Shown: positions 52,815 to 64,000 of the stretch, one piece after another
How positions within the stretch are numbered: position 1 is the stretch's first letter
Layout: each line of letters starts with the position of its first letter
Assembly: GCA_951802425.1 (NCBI GenBank)
Contig: OX637794.1
Coordinates: forward strand, 2,976,001-3,040,000
Length of the DNA stretch: 64,000 bases
Direction: 5' to 3'
From: Clavaria fumosa
Lineage: Eukaryota > Basidiomycota > Agaricomycetes > Agaricales > Clavariaceae
Notes under the pieces: generated by a model
Told to the model about the DNA's origin: nothing
The model's database searches: none
The model's input: only the letters and a program-made list of their open reading frames with translations
Made by a program: the position numbers and the translations under genes

Positions 52815-55800
52815 ATGAGTGACACTTCTGTGAAGGATAATAACTTGAAATTGTGCCCTTTGACATTTAAGCTCTCTTATTTCAGCACTGCTCTGCTATT
52901 CATGCCAAAAGACACTATACAGGGTTGGTGGAGAGCCTATTTTCTTGATCACCCTGGGCTTCGTTCAAAAGACCCAAATGCCCAGGCTGGTGGTGCGAAA
53001 ACCAAAGTATACTGCATGGTTTGCTTCAACAACGATATCACAAACCTTCAGCAGCAGTACCGCAGCCAAATCCCGCCAATAGAAAAGGATGTCGCACAAA
53101 TTGAGAGCGAATGTATGCTTTGCTATTCTTTGTTATGACTCAAGGCTCATCAATTTCAGTATGGGCAAAAGAATTGAGGGAGACAGGCCAGGGGTGGTTG
53201 CGATCACCCACATCAACACTACTTCGACACCTCCGTGACTGTGAACTACAACCACCAGAGGTTCATGCAAGAGCTCGGGAGAACCTAATGACACGAGGAG
53301 CAAATGCGCCATCCGCCGCTCCAAGAGACAGCCAGAGCTTCCTCGCCCTTGACACAGATATGGAAGGTTTCTCATTTATTGGTGGAAACGATGATATGTC
53401 TGCATCATCTAGTATGGCCGGTCCATCTATTTCACCTGTGTTTGCCTTTCCTGGGCTTCCGACTGCCTCCCTGCCCACCCGAGCTCCAACTCTGTCAGCC
53501 TCAGAATCTTCAGGCCCAAATAGCTTTCAACCACGACCACCCATATCTCGATCCCAGTCACGAGGACAAGTAAATCCCATGGCCTCATGGGTTTCAACCA
53601 CGTCTTGGACACCAGCAAGGCAGGCACGATTTGAAGAGAAGATTACTCACCTTACCGTTTCAGCTGGACTCCCTCTTTCATGGGTCGACAATGGCATCTG
53701 GCTTGACCTTGTCAGCGAATTCATACCTGGTGCAAAATCACCATCACAAAAAGTGCTTACTAAGCATCTGATACTGTCTGCTGTTGCAAAGCTCTATGAA
53801 AAGACAAAAGCCATGGTCAAAGGGATGGAAGGGACAGTCCAAGTAGACGGCTGGACAGGCCTCAACCAGCATCACTTGATTGCGGTCATGGTTACTGTGG
53901 AGGGAAAGGTACTGTATCATTTCGACCACATGTTCACGCCACACTTACATAAGCAGGTGGTCACGCATCCACTCGGAGTTCAGCGCTCAACATGATGTGT
54001 GACCAAAGTTGAAACAAGTTCAAGCTTTGCCTGAAGTGTTGTTGTGCTTGCAGAGGATGTGGCAGAGGAGGTAGAGGAGGCTCAGCAGTTGAGTATTGCA
54101 GCAATTGTTAAACAACTTGAAGAGATACAAGAAGGGGGGAGAGGGCAAAGGCATAAATTGAAATGCAGTAGGTACAACAACAACTTTGAGGCTCATTGAA
54201 ATTAGTCACACCTCCAAGTTCATCTATGAAAATATGGCGTGACAGTCACGCATTTTGCGTTCAGTTCAGAGGTCCGCGTGACGCATGACGAACATGTGGT
54301 CGAAATGGTACAGTATGTATCACATGAAAATCAATTTGATGAAGCATGACATATTGCCTGGAGGTCTTCACAGTCCGTGTTCATGATGCATCAGCAGAGC
54401 GCAAGACAGCAGAAAACCTAGTTGTGCTTTTAGAAGATGTATTGGTACAGCTGGAAAAGGAGTGGAACATTACCATGGTAGCGCTTGTCTCCGACGCATC
54501 TGGAGAGTCCTGCAAAGCACATAGGTTGCTTGGAAAGAAATACAAGTCACTTGTCATTCTGGACTGTTACGCTCACCAAGTATGCTTCATCTAATATCAC
54601 TTATACAGTCTGAGCAAATCATCTAGATCAATCTTGTTGTTGGCGATTACTTCAAATCTAAAGTAGTTGATTTGAAACACAGTGAGACCGCTACAGAACT
54701 CATCGGTTGGCTTCGTGGCAAGACTTATGTCCTTGTGCTGCTCCGCCGAGCACACATAGAAGCCACTGGCCAAGCCAAAGCCGTTATACGGGCAGCCATT
54801 ACATCTTGGACATCTCATTATCTTGCATATTCTCGCCTTCTTGAGCTCCGGCCAACATTGTCAAGTGTGATATATCAGGATCAGAGCCGACCACAGTCAC
54901 AAATTATCATGGGTGATTCCAAGGCCAAGGCAAAGGCGCAGGAGATGATCAATGTTGTGAAGGATCCAGGATTCTGGCAGGTGCTTGCACAGTAATTTAG
55001 CTGTGTTGACTTTCTTCGTCATTTCTGATGCGCTTCAGAATAAAACGGCATCTTGAACCTCTTGCAGTTGCCGCAAACATCACCCAAGCATCATTTTGTC
55101 GACTTGATCAAGTACTACTCACATTCGGGTTCCTGGTTATGCAATACAGAGCCATGACTGAACCAGAAGATCACGTCGGGTGTGATGCAATCATCAGGAG
55201 CATTGAGCGTCGTTGGGCCAAGTCGGACCAGGAAGTCTTTATCGCAGCCATTATTCTAAACCCATTCTTTCAGACGGCGCCACTTAATCCGACTCCCTTC
55301 CTCAATTATGCTGGCATTCATGCTTTACTCCATCGACTCTGGATCCGTTTTTATAGCTCGCAACCCCCCCCAGAGTTTCACGCCCAGGTTACTGATTATC
55401 TCGCATCAACAGGCCTTTTCCTTAACCTGAAGACTCATCGCGAGCTCAAATGGGTTGACGCAGACCGCATGGTAAGCCAGCCTCAATAATTGATTGACAT
55501 TTATCTAAAACAAAGTATAGAATGAGTCGCCTGACCCGCTAAACCTCTACCATGACTTCTGCTATCTGGTCATGAAATACCTCCATTCATCCTCCTTGCA
55601 CGCCGTGTACTTTCAATTGGGGCCAACTCTGCTTCCTGCGAGCGACTATTCAGCACATTTGGCACGACCTTGACAAAGTTGCGAAGCCGCCTGGGGACAG
55701 AGACGATGACAGCGATCAGCGAGTTGAAGATGCATCTATGTGATGAGGACATACGGGTTGGGACCAAGAATCGGCTCAAGTGAGAGTTCGTAGCCCATGC

Positions 55801-56200
55801 CCTACCGAACCCATCCTCGGAGAAGGCCCCAGCCTCGGACATTGATCCTATTGCAGAAAGGCCTAATTCTGTCATTCAGGATGCCAGTGCAGGTGCAGAT
55901 CAGCAAATGCCCATGGTGAACTCTTTCCAGAACATTATTGCTCACCATCCGCAGCTTATTGAGGAAGACAACCTGGACAACGAGCCTGTGCGAGCCGCAG
56001 ATGATATTGGTGGACCGTGGACAATTGAAGCACTTTTTGACTTTACCCAACATTTTTGGGTTGAAACCTTCAGTAAGTCGGCACAGAGAAGTTTTCGGGA
56101 GGAGCTAGAAGTGTACGAGATGTTGGATTTTGATGAGGAGGGTACGGGGAATGCTGATGTTGACGTCGATGACAGTACAGCCAATGCACTGCTAAACTGA
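52815..56200 (+). pseudogene. hAT transposase, intron-containing, damaged
   Basis: A BED-finger-like N-terminus (KVYCMVCF, ~53005) precedes an intron at ~53110-53152. The catalytic region includes VQVDGWTGLNQHHLIAVMVT (~53850), VRVHDASAERKTAEN (~54370), VALVSDASGESCKAHRLL and DCYAHQ (~54570). Further introns are at ~54581-54628, ~54992-55037 and ~55472-55518. KRHLEPLAVAANITQASF and the dimerisation domain (GANSASCERLFSTFG, ~55620) follow. A frame change occurs at ~55570 and a TGA at ~55780 (LK-stop-EF). A further open frame (to 56200) encodes an acidic tail. Probably inactive, with a long intron caused by the insertion at 53912-54313. Confidence 0.85.
53912..54313 (+). mobile_element. 402-bp TA-flanked inverted-repeat element in a hAT intron
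   Basis: The ends CTGTATCATTTCGACCAC and, inverted, CTGTACCATTTCGACCAC continue for about 24 bp of near-perfect terminal repeat. TA occurs on both sides (53910-53911, 54314-54315). No transposase is inside, so it is a non-autonomous element, probably mobilised by a Tc1/mariner or similar TA-targeting transposase. It sits at the donor of a transposase intron: removing it and one TA restores GTATGT. Confidence 0.8.
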
Positions 56201-56516
56201 CCTCGGCCTGTATGTATATGTTTGTGCACATGTATTATGTAATTATGCTATCCAGCAGTCAAGTCACACCATGACCTGGTCATGACCGGAATTTGACTGG
56301 TTCTTGACTATTGTGACCGGTTCTTGACCGGCACAACACTGGCCTATATAGCCTATGTAGTCTACATAGTCTATGCTGATATCTGCTGCTGGGGGTTCAT
56401 TTTCCTGATGTTCCCTCACTCAGGCCACTGGCAAATGCAGCCACAGGTTGACATCAATCCAGATAACACAAATTAAGAGAGGAAACTAGAAATTGCTGTA
56501 CAATGACAATAGCTGC

Positions 56517-57470
56517 TCATAGCACATCTTGTACACGAGGCATTCCTGACTTAACATCTACCCCGCATTCGCTTGCAATCATTTCAATTGCCTGTTGGAT
56601 GGCCTCTACCTCATCCTCGCTAAGACCATTCCTAAGGCTTCCTTTGAGATGCCATTCTGTTTCCATAAATGCTCGTTGGGAAATGAGGCATGCGAGAACA
56701 ATCATTTCAGTTTCTGGAAATGTCAACGGCGCAGCAGAGCTGATTTCAGCACACGGTGCAAGAAAGACGCCGTATGTAATATGGAGAGACATCCACTCTG
56801 CGAGGCATCAGATCGGGTCCGCCGGAGAACTTAAGGAATGGCATACCAATGTCTCTCATTGCCTCAGCTATTTCTCCATTGATAGGCACCGCACCACGGT
56901 AGACCTTGTATAATGCCTCAGTGCCTCTGCGCGCATTCTCCTCCCCAAATTCAAGTCCTTCGCGGACGAAAGAAGTGTCTCTATCTCCAGGTTCCAGAGC
57001 GTCTTTGAGGACAAAGGAAGCTTGTATAGCATGGGGCACCCCAGAAAGGATTGCACTCTTCATGATAGATTCCTTCATTCTCCGAACAACCTTGCGGCGG
57101 GGATAAACATCGGCCGCAAACTCTGCAGGAGAGGGGGTAGGATTGGTAGGTGCAGGTCCGAGTGGTTTCACGGCATGCCTGTAGATTTCAGGTATCCAGG
57201 AGGGAGCCTGTCCCAGGGTGGTTGAAGTCGCTGTCTGTCAATATAAGGAGCGGATTGAATCACAGCTCGGTTCAAGTCAAGCAACTTTCGTACAGCTATG
57301 AGATACCACGTATCCGGCCGAAGATTTTCCAGCGCCGCGAGTCTGTCTAAGAAAGCTGCGCTTGGAGCTCGCCCGCTGGCAGTCGTCGCAGAGACACTCA
57401 TTCTTCGAGCTGGGGCGAAAGTACAACCAATAATCGAGCGACTGGCAAAGGCTCTCCGGAAGGCAAGCAT
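56517..57470 (-). CDS. Carboxymuconolactone decarboxylase-like (AhpD fold) protein
   Basis: Three exons, 57470-57294, 57234-56847 and 56797-56517, give 281 residues. The introns (57235-57293; 56798-56846) have GTACGA and GTATGC donors and consistent phases. The N-terminus is rich in Arg/Ala/Ser without acids (MLAFRRAFASRSII), which suggests a mitochondrial presequence. Downstream blocks are LENLRPDTWYLIA, IPEIYRHAVKPL and ETEMIVLACLISQ, as in fungal CMD/AhpD-like proteins. The CxxC pair of peroxidatic AhpD proteins is not seen, so a redox role is doubtful and the substrate is unknown. The second intron's acceptor could also be the GGGACAG site used in another frame; the version given keeps a better match. 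Confidence 0.75.
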
Positions 57471-57659
57471 GTCCTAGCAATTGAGAACGTGTGTCGAGGA
57501 GGCCGTAGACAACAAGCAGCACAAACGCAATACCCTCGGTGATCTTGGTTTGTAGATCAAGGAAACTCATGTAATACGCTTGCACCAGGGCGGCCAATGA
57601 AACGATTAGATTGAACGAGATTTCTGATAGGTTACAGTAATTCTGATGCTCGATAAAAT

Positions 57660-58836
57660 CACTCGGCTGCCTTTCCTAGTTCACTGGCACATTCCGTAGC
57701 GATTTGGGTTGCACAAGTAATGGTAGACCGGACCTAACCATCCTCCAGTGCAAGCAAACCCGCGATCATGTAACCGCTGGCACTCCATAACCGTAATCAT
57801 CCCCTGTTAATTTAGTATACTAAATATCAGCTAATGTACCAAAACGCTTTGAACTCAAGCCAGCTACAGCTTATCCTACTAATGTAAGCAAGTACTGTGA
57901 AGGCAGTATACTTACATCCAGCTAGCAATCAGACAACGTCGCTATCAGGAAAACATTGAAGACAGAAACAGTCTCTCACTCTGGGTAGCGAGTTCAAGAG
58001 CTTCTGTCTTCGGTAGTCTCATCATCACACCACCGTCTCCCATAGCTTCCAGAAATACACACGCGAAAGCAGGGCGAGAAGCGGACAGGGCGGTGCACGC
58101 ATCAAAATACTCTTCGTCCAGGAACCAACAACTTCCGATGGAAGAGAAAATATCGAGATGATTGGGCGGTCGTCCTCGGCGCTAGCGCTGGCAGACTAAG
58201 CGCTGAGGACCGCCATGCCCTCCAGGACCTGTGCGCATGCATTAAGGGAATAGCGCGTTTCCGCAGCAGGAAGTACAACATACCTTGCACTGAGTGTTGG
58301 GCATGGTACGAACAATCCTTGTAGAGTCTCATAGAAACTTGGATGATTGACTTAACTTCACGCCGGCAAGGATCCTGATGAAAAGTTGCCCATCCAGAGC
58401 TTGGAGTAGCCCTTAGGCTGATTCACCCAGGACATCCAACACCGGCTTGCAACTTCGCGTAGCTTTTAATATCCAGACACAATCGTTGGGAGGGACCGAC
58501 TCACCATAACAGTACAGTACCACATCCGCCTGCTTCACAGCACTGAGGTTATCCCTAGACATTATCTCCAGGTCGCGGGCGAGGGGACGAATTTCATCCA
58601 ACGTTTTATTTCACTCTCCTGCCGACCAACGCAAGCAATGAATCTGGATGGGATGTACCCGTCCAGTGGATCGATTGGGGTAGTCGTCATTATGTGCGAA
58701 GACAACGTGGGCGACACTGGTCATGATTTGTGATCCAAAGACGCCAACATCCCTGACAGGATAAGATCGCGACGCCCATCGTCCCGCAGCTAAGGCTGTG
58801 AAAAGAGGAAATAACTATTGACCCAGTGTAGCCCAT
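57660..58836 (-). pseudogene. Pyrroline-5-carboxylate reductase pseudogene
   Basis: A decayed copy of the last enzyme of proline synthesis. From ATG at 58836 the minus strand shows, in order but in shifting frames: MGYT, the dinucleotide-binding CGTMGVAIL, SRFIACVGRQESE, NLSAVKQADVVLYC, ALDGQLFIRILAGVK, RIVRTMPNTQCK, LEGMAVLSA, FLDEEYFDACTALSASRPAF (family SGSGPAF), FLEAMGDGGVMM and MIAGLLALEDG. Intron-like GT..AG segments remain at several joints, so it arose from a genomic copy rather than a processed mRNA. In-frame stops and frameshifts occur in nearly every block. It cannot be functional as read. Confidence 0.82.
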
Positions 58837-61398
58837 TGGAGGTGTAGTGGTGGTTGGGCTGTATGGTTCATACGCGTGGTACAAATGGGGCGCGCAACAC
58901 CACCGTGACAGCCGTTATCCTGGCTATGTAGCGTACGGTGTTGCTCGATGTTCACATTCAACGCACTTAGACGCGCTCGTTAGGAGAAGCCCCACTCAGA
59001 AGCCTTAAATCCGAGGGCTATTGCACTCAAACGCTCGATCCAATGCGTCATATCCAATATCACTCAGCGGCTGGAAGTGATGATGAAGGAAGCGGTATGG
59101 TTGAGGGCCTCTCGTTGCCATGCCCAGCCCGGCATTACAAGAAAGCCATCAGAGCGACTTGGGATATCTGGTAGCCAGTCGAGTGAGCTTCCTTCCATCT
59201 CACCCATGCCAAAACGCGTTGCTCAATTCAGGTGTCCTCGAGCTCGCAACATGTCAGCCCTAGCTATCGATGGCAACGTAGACGAAAAGACGTCTCGCGC
59301 CAAAGGACCAATGGCTACGCGAAGTAACTCATGCGACCCAGAGCGTACGAATCCCGGCACGTATGCCGTGTACGACGAGATTGCCCCGCGCTTTTCTTCC
59401 GCGTGCTATAGAGTCTCGCCCTTCACCTCACCGGAAAGCGAGACCCGATTCTAACCCTCTTTTGATAGCCGTACGTGGCCGATCGTCGAAATTCCCCCCC
59501 GGCCGGGTAAGCCTACACTCCAGGACTGGGAACGGCAAGCATCTTCCTACTGCGGTTCGCGAAGCATGCACACGTTCCCTGAGTCTAGACCCAGGATAGG
59601 GACAAAGAACTATAGTAATGCTGTTAGGGACGTCGTGCAAGATAGCGGCTGGGAGAGTTCAGTTCAAACTACCACGTTGAGGCACGACTTTAGGAGCATT
59701 GATTATCTTTCAACTCGCTTAAAGTGTGAGCTACTTTATTGAGCCAACGAACTCTTTGACTAACTTCAGTGATGCATGTCTATTTGCAATCATTCGCTCG
59801 TTGCCATGACTGGAAGCAAGGTGTATCATCGCTTCGGACACAATGGAGGGACAAGGCGTACTGTTATCGATGACCCGTCCAGTACCTTTCAGGACCCGTA
59901 CGGCTTCGCTCGTGAACAGTTGACTTACGGCGCGAGAGCGTCATAAGCGGCAGAAACTACCTCAGCCACAGCTAACCCTTCGCGTCGATCCCATCTAGCC
60001 GCGGCTACGCCAGTTCCAAATCAGGGATGTCGTCTTCAGGGTCTTGTACAACCGACGCGGAAGAATTCTTTGAAAGGTAGGAAGAGTAAGTGTCGAACCA
60101 TATGAAAACTCTTTCGGATCGGTGTCGGTGTCAAAATGGTCACGATGGTTCGTAGGGGCGCGGCGGACACGAAAGACCGTTTTTCCGTTTTGCATTTCAC
60201 ACTCCCGACGATCGTGCGGATGAGGGGCAAAGGGACCCGACTACGGAAGGTATAGCATCAGATGATGCGATGATGCGATGATGATGATATAAAGGAGGCG
60301 GCGCTGCGCCGCACGAGGCCTTAAAATTTTTGAAATTTATTGTTAGTAAGCGAAGCCCAGTCTATCCCAAGTCCCGTATCGGAAGAGGGTTGAGCTCAAC
60401 GCCCAAAAAAGCGCTGCGCAGGCGAAAGGCGCTGTTTTGCCCCATGGCGTGCGCCACATTAAGACGCTCGTCGGTCCGGTGAAGCTTTACAACACTCGAC
60501 ACTCGACAGTCGCCAAACGCCAAAGATCATTCGTCTCTCCTTGTAGGGAACAAAAGGGAAACACGGAAGGGGAGCTATCAACCGCATCCATCCGCAACCC
60601 TGAGTTGGTGTGTGCCTCACAGGACAGCATGGGGTAGTCTCTTCAGGCACGCGAGACGGGAGAATGGTGAATGGATAGGCATATGGCCCCAAGTCCGTGA
60701 CCCAGATTTTGTCAAACGCACTTCGCGTACACGAAGGAAAGGGCAGGCGGACAACATGCGGAGGCGAGGCCGAGGCGTGTGGGTACGCCACCCCACACAC
60801 GGTGATCTAAGATCGGTGTAGGCCGTTCCAGAGCCGAGCCCCGGATGAGACGATGACCCATTGACACAGCTTGCTCCAACCTTAAGACTGACCGCATCTG
60901 ATATATTTGGGATCACGGAGTGTGCGACGGCGACCACAAAGGGTAGGAGAAGTGCGGGAGAAATGCAATGACACCTTGCAAGGCGGTGTGCGTTCCGCGC
61001 GCGCCTGTTGCGGGGAAAAGAAGATGGTAGAGGTCACCACGCGAAGCGCCGATTATTCCGCAATAAGACCGATGGGCGCTTTTCTAATGATGTGAACCGG
61101 TCGAAACAGACGAGCAATCAGTTTATTGTACAACCTAACCCTGTAAAATAAAAAAGATTTAGCAGGGGCAATAAAAAGGGGGAGGAGGAGAAGGGGAAAC
61201 AAGCCCAGCGTTGGTTGGTTTGTTGTTGGCCTTCAAATAGGTGTGCACGTGGGAAAGTCTGGCCAAGCTCAGTTCCTTTGTCTTGTCTTCTCCTCCCACC
61301 TCAGCAAGCAGCCCCAGCAATCCAGTTCTCGCTCCTTCTTCTCCTCCGTTCTGCACCGTTATAATTCCAACTACCAATCTACTCAGTCACATTCAACC
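58837..61398. other. Region without a recognisable gene
   Basis: About 2.5 kb. Open frames are short and lack domains. A minus-strand frame at 59995-60195 (with HFDTDTDPKEFSYGS) looks gene-like in composition but matches nothing I know. A small (GATGATGC)n-like microsatellite lies at ~60256-60290. The last ~120 bp before GID4 are pyrimidine-rich, as in many fungal promoters. No tRNA or other RNA gene was seen. Confidence 0.4.
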
Positions 61399-62887
61399 AT
61401 GCCTTCAGAGCACATCGTCGCTACCGCTTTCGTCGATCAGGCCGTCTCCGAATCCGCCCAACTGCTCCAAGACAAATTATGTCGGGCCTGTCACTCACCT
61501 CTCGTCGACCCAGTGGGCTCATCCACCGTCTTGTCTCACAACCCCGACGCCGCCCTCTGTCTTGTCTGCCGCGGCCCGTCGTCAGAGCGCGGCAGTCTCC
61601 GCACAGCCTCCAATCTGCCCTTCTATCTCAATGTCGACCGCACGCCGCCCAACGACTCTCACGCACTGCGCTTGTCGACTCGCAATGCCGCCTACCCCAA
61701 TGACCGAGACGTCATCATGGACTCTCCCGACTCTACCTCCCCGCTCGACTCGGCGGCCAACCCTTGTTCCTCGGATCTTCCCAGCATCCAAAGGACCCCT
61801 TCCTCCCAGCTCTCCCCACTCAAGACCATAAAGCATACCCCGCCAATCTCCAGCGCTAAAACAGCCACTTCGTCCGTCGGACCGCCTCGCGGCGCACCTC
61901 CCGGAAGCGGCACCCGCTACGTGTCCTCTTTTGACCCGCTTGTCGACATAACCCGGCTACGTGTTCGGTCCCAAGGCCGCCACTGTCTCTACCCGGGCGC
62001 CGTATTCCGGGGAATGCAGAAGAGCGGGAGGAACAGCTATGATGTGACCGTCACCATAGTGGTCTGTATCTTCCATCTTGGTTGGCCAATGCTCCTGAAC
62101 AAGTTCGTCAGGATGTCAATTTTAGCACCTCATTCTTATGCGGGTATCTGTGCATCCGCGGTCTCACAGAGGACTGGCCAGAACTCACCACGTTCTTCGA
62201 CGCCGAGATCATTGGTAGCCGTTACGGCTTCCTGACTCAGAAGTGGGGAGCGAACGAGCACGACGACTTGGTGCATTGGCATCGTTTCCCAGCCTTCAAG
62301 CACGTGAGAAACGAACTTAAAACCCCTCTACTCACAATGAACGACCGAGACCGCGGCGCCGTCTTCATGCGGTGGAAAGAGAGATTTCTTGTGCCGGATC
62401 ACCGAGTACAAGACATCAACGGTGCCAGCTTCGCCGGTCAGTATTGCCCATTCGCTCGCTACCACACAGGATATGACTTGATATTGTCGTGTGTCAGGTT
62501 TCTACTACGTCTGTGTTGACTTCAATCCCCAACCCGCTGGACATTCGGCAACGTCGCAGCAAGCGCCGGAGATCTTCGATGACGATACGGACCTGAATTC
62601 CTTCTCCAGCCCACCGCCGTCAAAGCCTGACACTCGCCGGACAAGAAGCCGGAAGGGTGCGGGTCAACGCAAGGGCGTTCGCTCGCCATCGTCGTCAGGC
62701 CCTCATGGCTCCGGTATGCAGACAGCGACGATGAGCGGTTTCTATTTCCACCAGAACAGCGAACCGTGCGTCTTTTTTTTTCTTCGGTGACGTGTTTTTT
62801 GATGGCCCCGATCTCGCGCGCAGTTATCAGCAATTGACGCTCAGTCATGTCCCTGAGCGCCGGAGTTCCAGCTTTGAATTCCGTTAG
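61399..62887 (+). CDS. GID4: GID4/VID24, substrate receptor of the GID/CTLH ubiquitin ligase
   Basis: Recognises N-terminal proline degrons and hands gluconeogenic enzymes to the GID E3 ligase. Four exons, 61399-62061, 62112-62436, 62498-62765 and 62824-62887 (introns 50, 61 and 58 nt), give 439 residues. The N-terminal third is Ser/Pro-rich and probably disordered, with a CxxC pair (CRAC...CLVC). The Vid24 barrel starts at YPGAVFRGMQKSGRNSYDV and continues with FSTSFLCGYLCIRGLTED, FFDAEIIG, HWHRFPAF, MRWKERFLVPDH and GASFAGFYYVCVDF. A low-complexity loop (~residues 350-410) precedes ATMSGFYFHQNSEPYQQL and the family C-terminus SSSFEFR. The start was chosen at MPSEHIV, after the pyrimidine-rich leader; an upstream in-frame ATG at 61243 exists but is less likely. 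Confidence 0.93.
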
Positions 62888-63544
62888 TTGGGGCGCTCGA
62901 TCGTTTTCGTTTGCGAATTTCTTTTTTCTCTCTCTTTCCCTCTACGATTTAGCCGTGGCTCTTTGGATCTACTTGTTTCATGCTCTTCTCGCGAGCCCTA
63001 CTGTCGTGTGCCCTGCATAAGCAGGGTTCGATCGTCGAAGCTCTCCCCCGCTCTTTTCATCCTTCATCTGCATGCGATTTCATCTGTAACAATTTCCATC
63101 ACACATACACAAAATGTACCTCAACTCGCCCCTTCAAAAACTATTTTGTTGTCGTTTGGCCATCAGTGACACACAGACCTGCAGAGCAGCAACACTATCA
63201 CCCAGTCAAACAAGCTTACAATGTCTCCAGCGCCTCGTGTGTGCGCTTCGTCGGTACCCCTCCCTCATTATGGCACCAGTGCCTTGGCAGGTGACTGGCC
63301 TTACCTCTCAGAAATCACACCGGCGCGCGATCCGTTGGAGCGGGAACGACGATGTCTATAAACAGAGATGCAGCACTTGGTGCCCTTATTCGTGGGTCAA
63401 AGGACTGCTCCGCTGACCAAGGACCGCTTTCGCTCCTCCCCAATAAGTAAACGGCGTAACGCCGAGTGATCGATTACACGGGTGAACGGAGCCAGTGGTA
63501 GGGTTGATTTAATCTCTACGTTTTCAGACTTCTGATTCTCACTC
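62888..63544. other. Intergenic region between convergent genes
   Basis: About 650 bp between GID4 and the TIGR04076-type gene. Open frames here are short and carry no domain. Pyrimidine-rich stretches at 62920-62960 may belong to the 3' region of GID4. Nothing else is supported. Confidence 0.4.
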
Positions 63545-63950
63545 TCACTTGGCGTCCGACGAGCCCGTGTGGAGGGGGACAGCCGTGACCTCGCTATGGC
63601 TGAACGTCCGCTTGCCGGTCCTGATGATCCTCAGCCGGGTCTTGCAGTCCGGGTCAGGGCACGCGATTTCTGCATTGCCCATCCAGTCGTTGGGATGAGT
63701 AACCCGTTGTTTCGCGGCGAGCAGGGGGAGGACGGCACCTGGGCGGGGGGTTTAGACTGTGCTCCTCCGCAGCGGGTGGTCACCCACCCAGGGAATAGAT
63801 GGAGAACCCTTGTCCGGGCGGCAGGTACAGCATCTCGCCTTGCAGTGTGAAGTGGTCGCCCTCCTTCGCACCGCACATGACGCGCTCTCCTACGGGGATG
63901 ATGACTTCGACACGGAGGTCGTAGAGCTCGAAGGTGTCGTCGAAAGGCAT
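63545..63950 (-). CDS. TIGR04076-type small protein (function unknown)
   Basis: Two exons, 63950-63788 and 63738-63545, joined across a 49-nt intron (GTGGGT...CCCAG), give 118 residues. The protein starts MPFDDTFELYDLRVEVI and has VMCGAKEGDHFTLQGEML, LPPGQGFSIYSLGAVLPLL, HPNDWMGNAEIACPDPDC and RIIRTGKRTFSHSE. This pattern is frequent in basidiomycetes and in the TIGR04076 family, whose function is not known. The conserved cysteines (VMCGA, ACPDPDC) could bind metal. A start further upstream through a 5' exon cannot be excluded because the window ends at 64000. Confidence 0.8.
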
Positions 63951-64000
63951 GACGTTTGCAAGAATTGTTAGACTGATGCATTCTCGAAGGTAGAGCAATG

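Larger units (their letters stand above)
52510..56341 (+). mobile_element. hAT transposon with perfect 8-bp target duplication
   Basis: A 3,832-bp element with ends CAGTGTTGTGC...GCACAACACTG, flanked by the 8-bp direct repeat GCCTATAT at 52502-52509 and 56342-56349. Subterminal regions at both ends repeat CTGGTCATGACC/TGACCGGT-like words, likely transposase sites. It carries an intron-containing transposase gene with damage, and a smaller element in one intron. Confidence 0.95.

Noticed and set aside
59077..59454. 125-codon plus-strand frame
   Set aside because: No domain, no intron structure, and composition like neighbouring non-coding DNA. Not enough to call a gene.
60256..60330. Possible tRNA or structured RNA near the GATGATGC repeats
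   Set aside because: The palindromic GGCGCTGCGCC is too short, and no cloverleaf or B-box could be built around it.
63114..63416. 100-codon plus-strand frame upstream of the window end
   Set aside because: No family resemblance. It lies in the intergenic region between GID4 and the TIGR04076-type gene.

Overview
The window is fungal nuclear DNA, most likely from a transposon-rich basidiomycete (Agaricomycetes). Its genes carry many 41-73-nt GT..AG introns. It holds conserved eukaryotic genes (COX16, VPS11, dephospho-CoA kinase, GID4/VID24), chromodomain-bearing Ty3/gypsy elements, and Tc1/mariner, hAT and PIF/Harbinger elements. The species cannot be named from this sequence.

Layout. 1-24.4 kb is a nest of transposons: a Tc1-like element with ~519-bp inverted arms (1-1567); an old gypsy element E (LTR 1616-2202) split by a young gypsy A (2375-7966); a third gypsy D on the minus strand (~9896 to beyond 19050) split by gypsy B1 (12324-18199); a fourth broken gypsy pol F (19810-22900); low-complexity DNA; and a hAT relic. 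24.5-36.0 kb is a gene island: two tandem paralogous P-loop ATPase genes of unknown function (24568-30.1 kb), then COX16, VPS11 and dephospho-CoA kinase. 36.0-56.4 kb is a second transposon block: gypsy relic G split by C (second copy of family A, 36430-42026), B2 (second copy of family B, 43623-49518), a gypsy integrase relic, a hAT relic, a two-gene PIF/Harbinger relic, and a hAT element with perfect 8-bp target duplications (52510-56341) that itself carries a small TA-flanked inverted-repeat element in an intron. 56.5-64 kb holds a carboxymuconolactone-decarboxylase-like gene, a decayed pyrroline-5-carboxylate reductase pseudogene, 2.5 kb without a recognisable gene, GID4 and a TIGR04076-type gene.

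Main points. (1) Four gypsy lineages lack a recognisable tRNA primer site. Each has, 1-2 nt inside its 5' LTR, a 10-13-nt sequence complementary to a motif inside the same LTR 32-43 bp downstream of a TATA box. The pairs co-vary between lineages, as expected of Tf1-like self-priming. (2) Copies within a family differ almost only by CpG to TpG/CpA transitions, and most premature stops are CGA to TGA. (3) The two tandem ATPase genes share architecture and two intron positions. They are the least explained host genes here.
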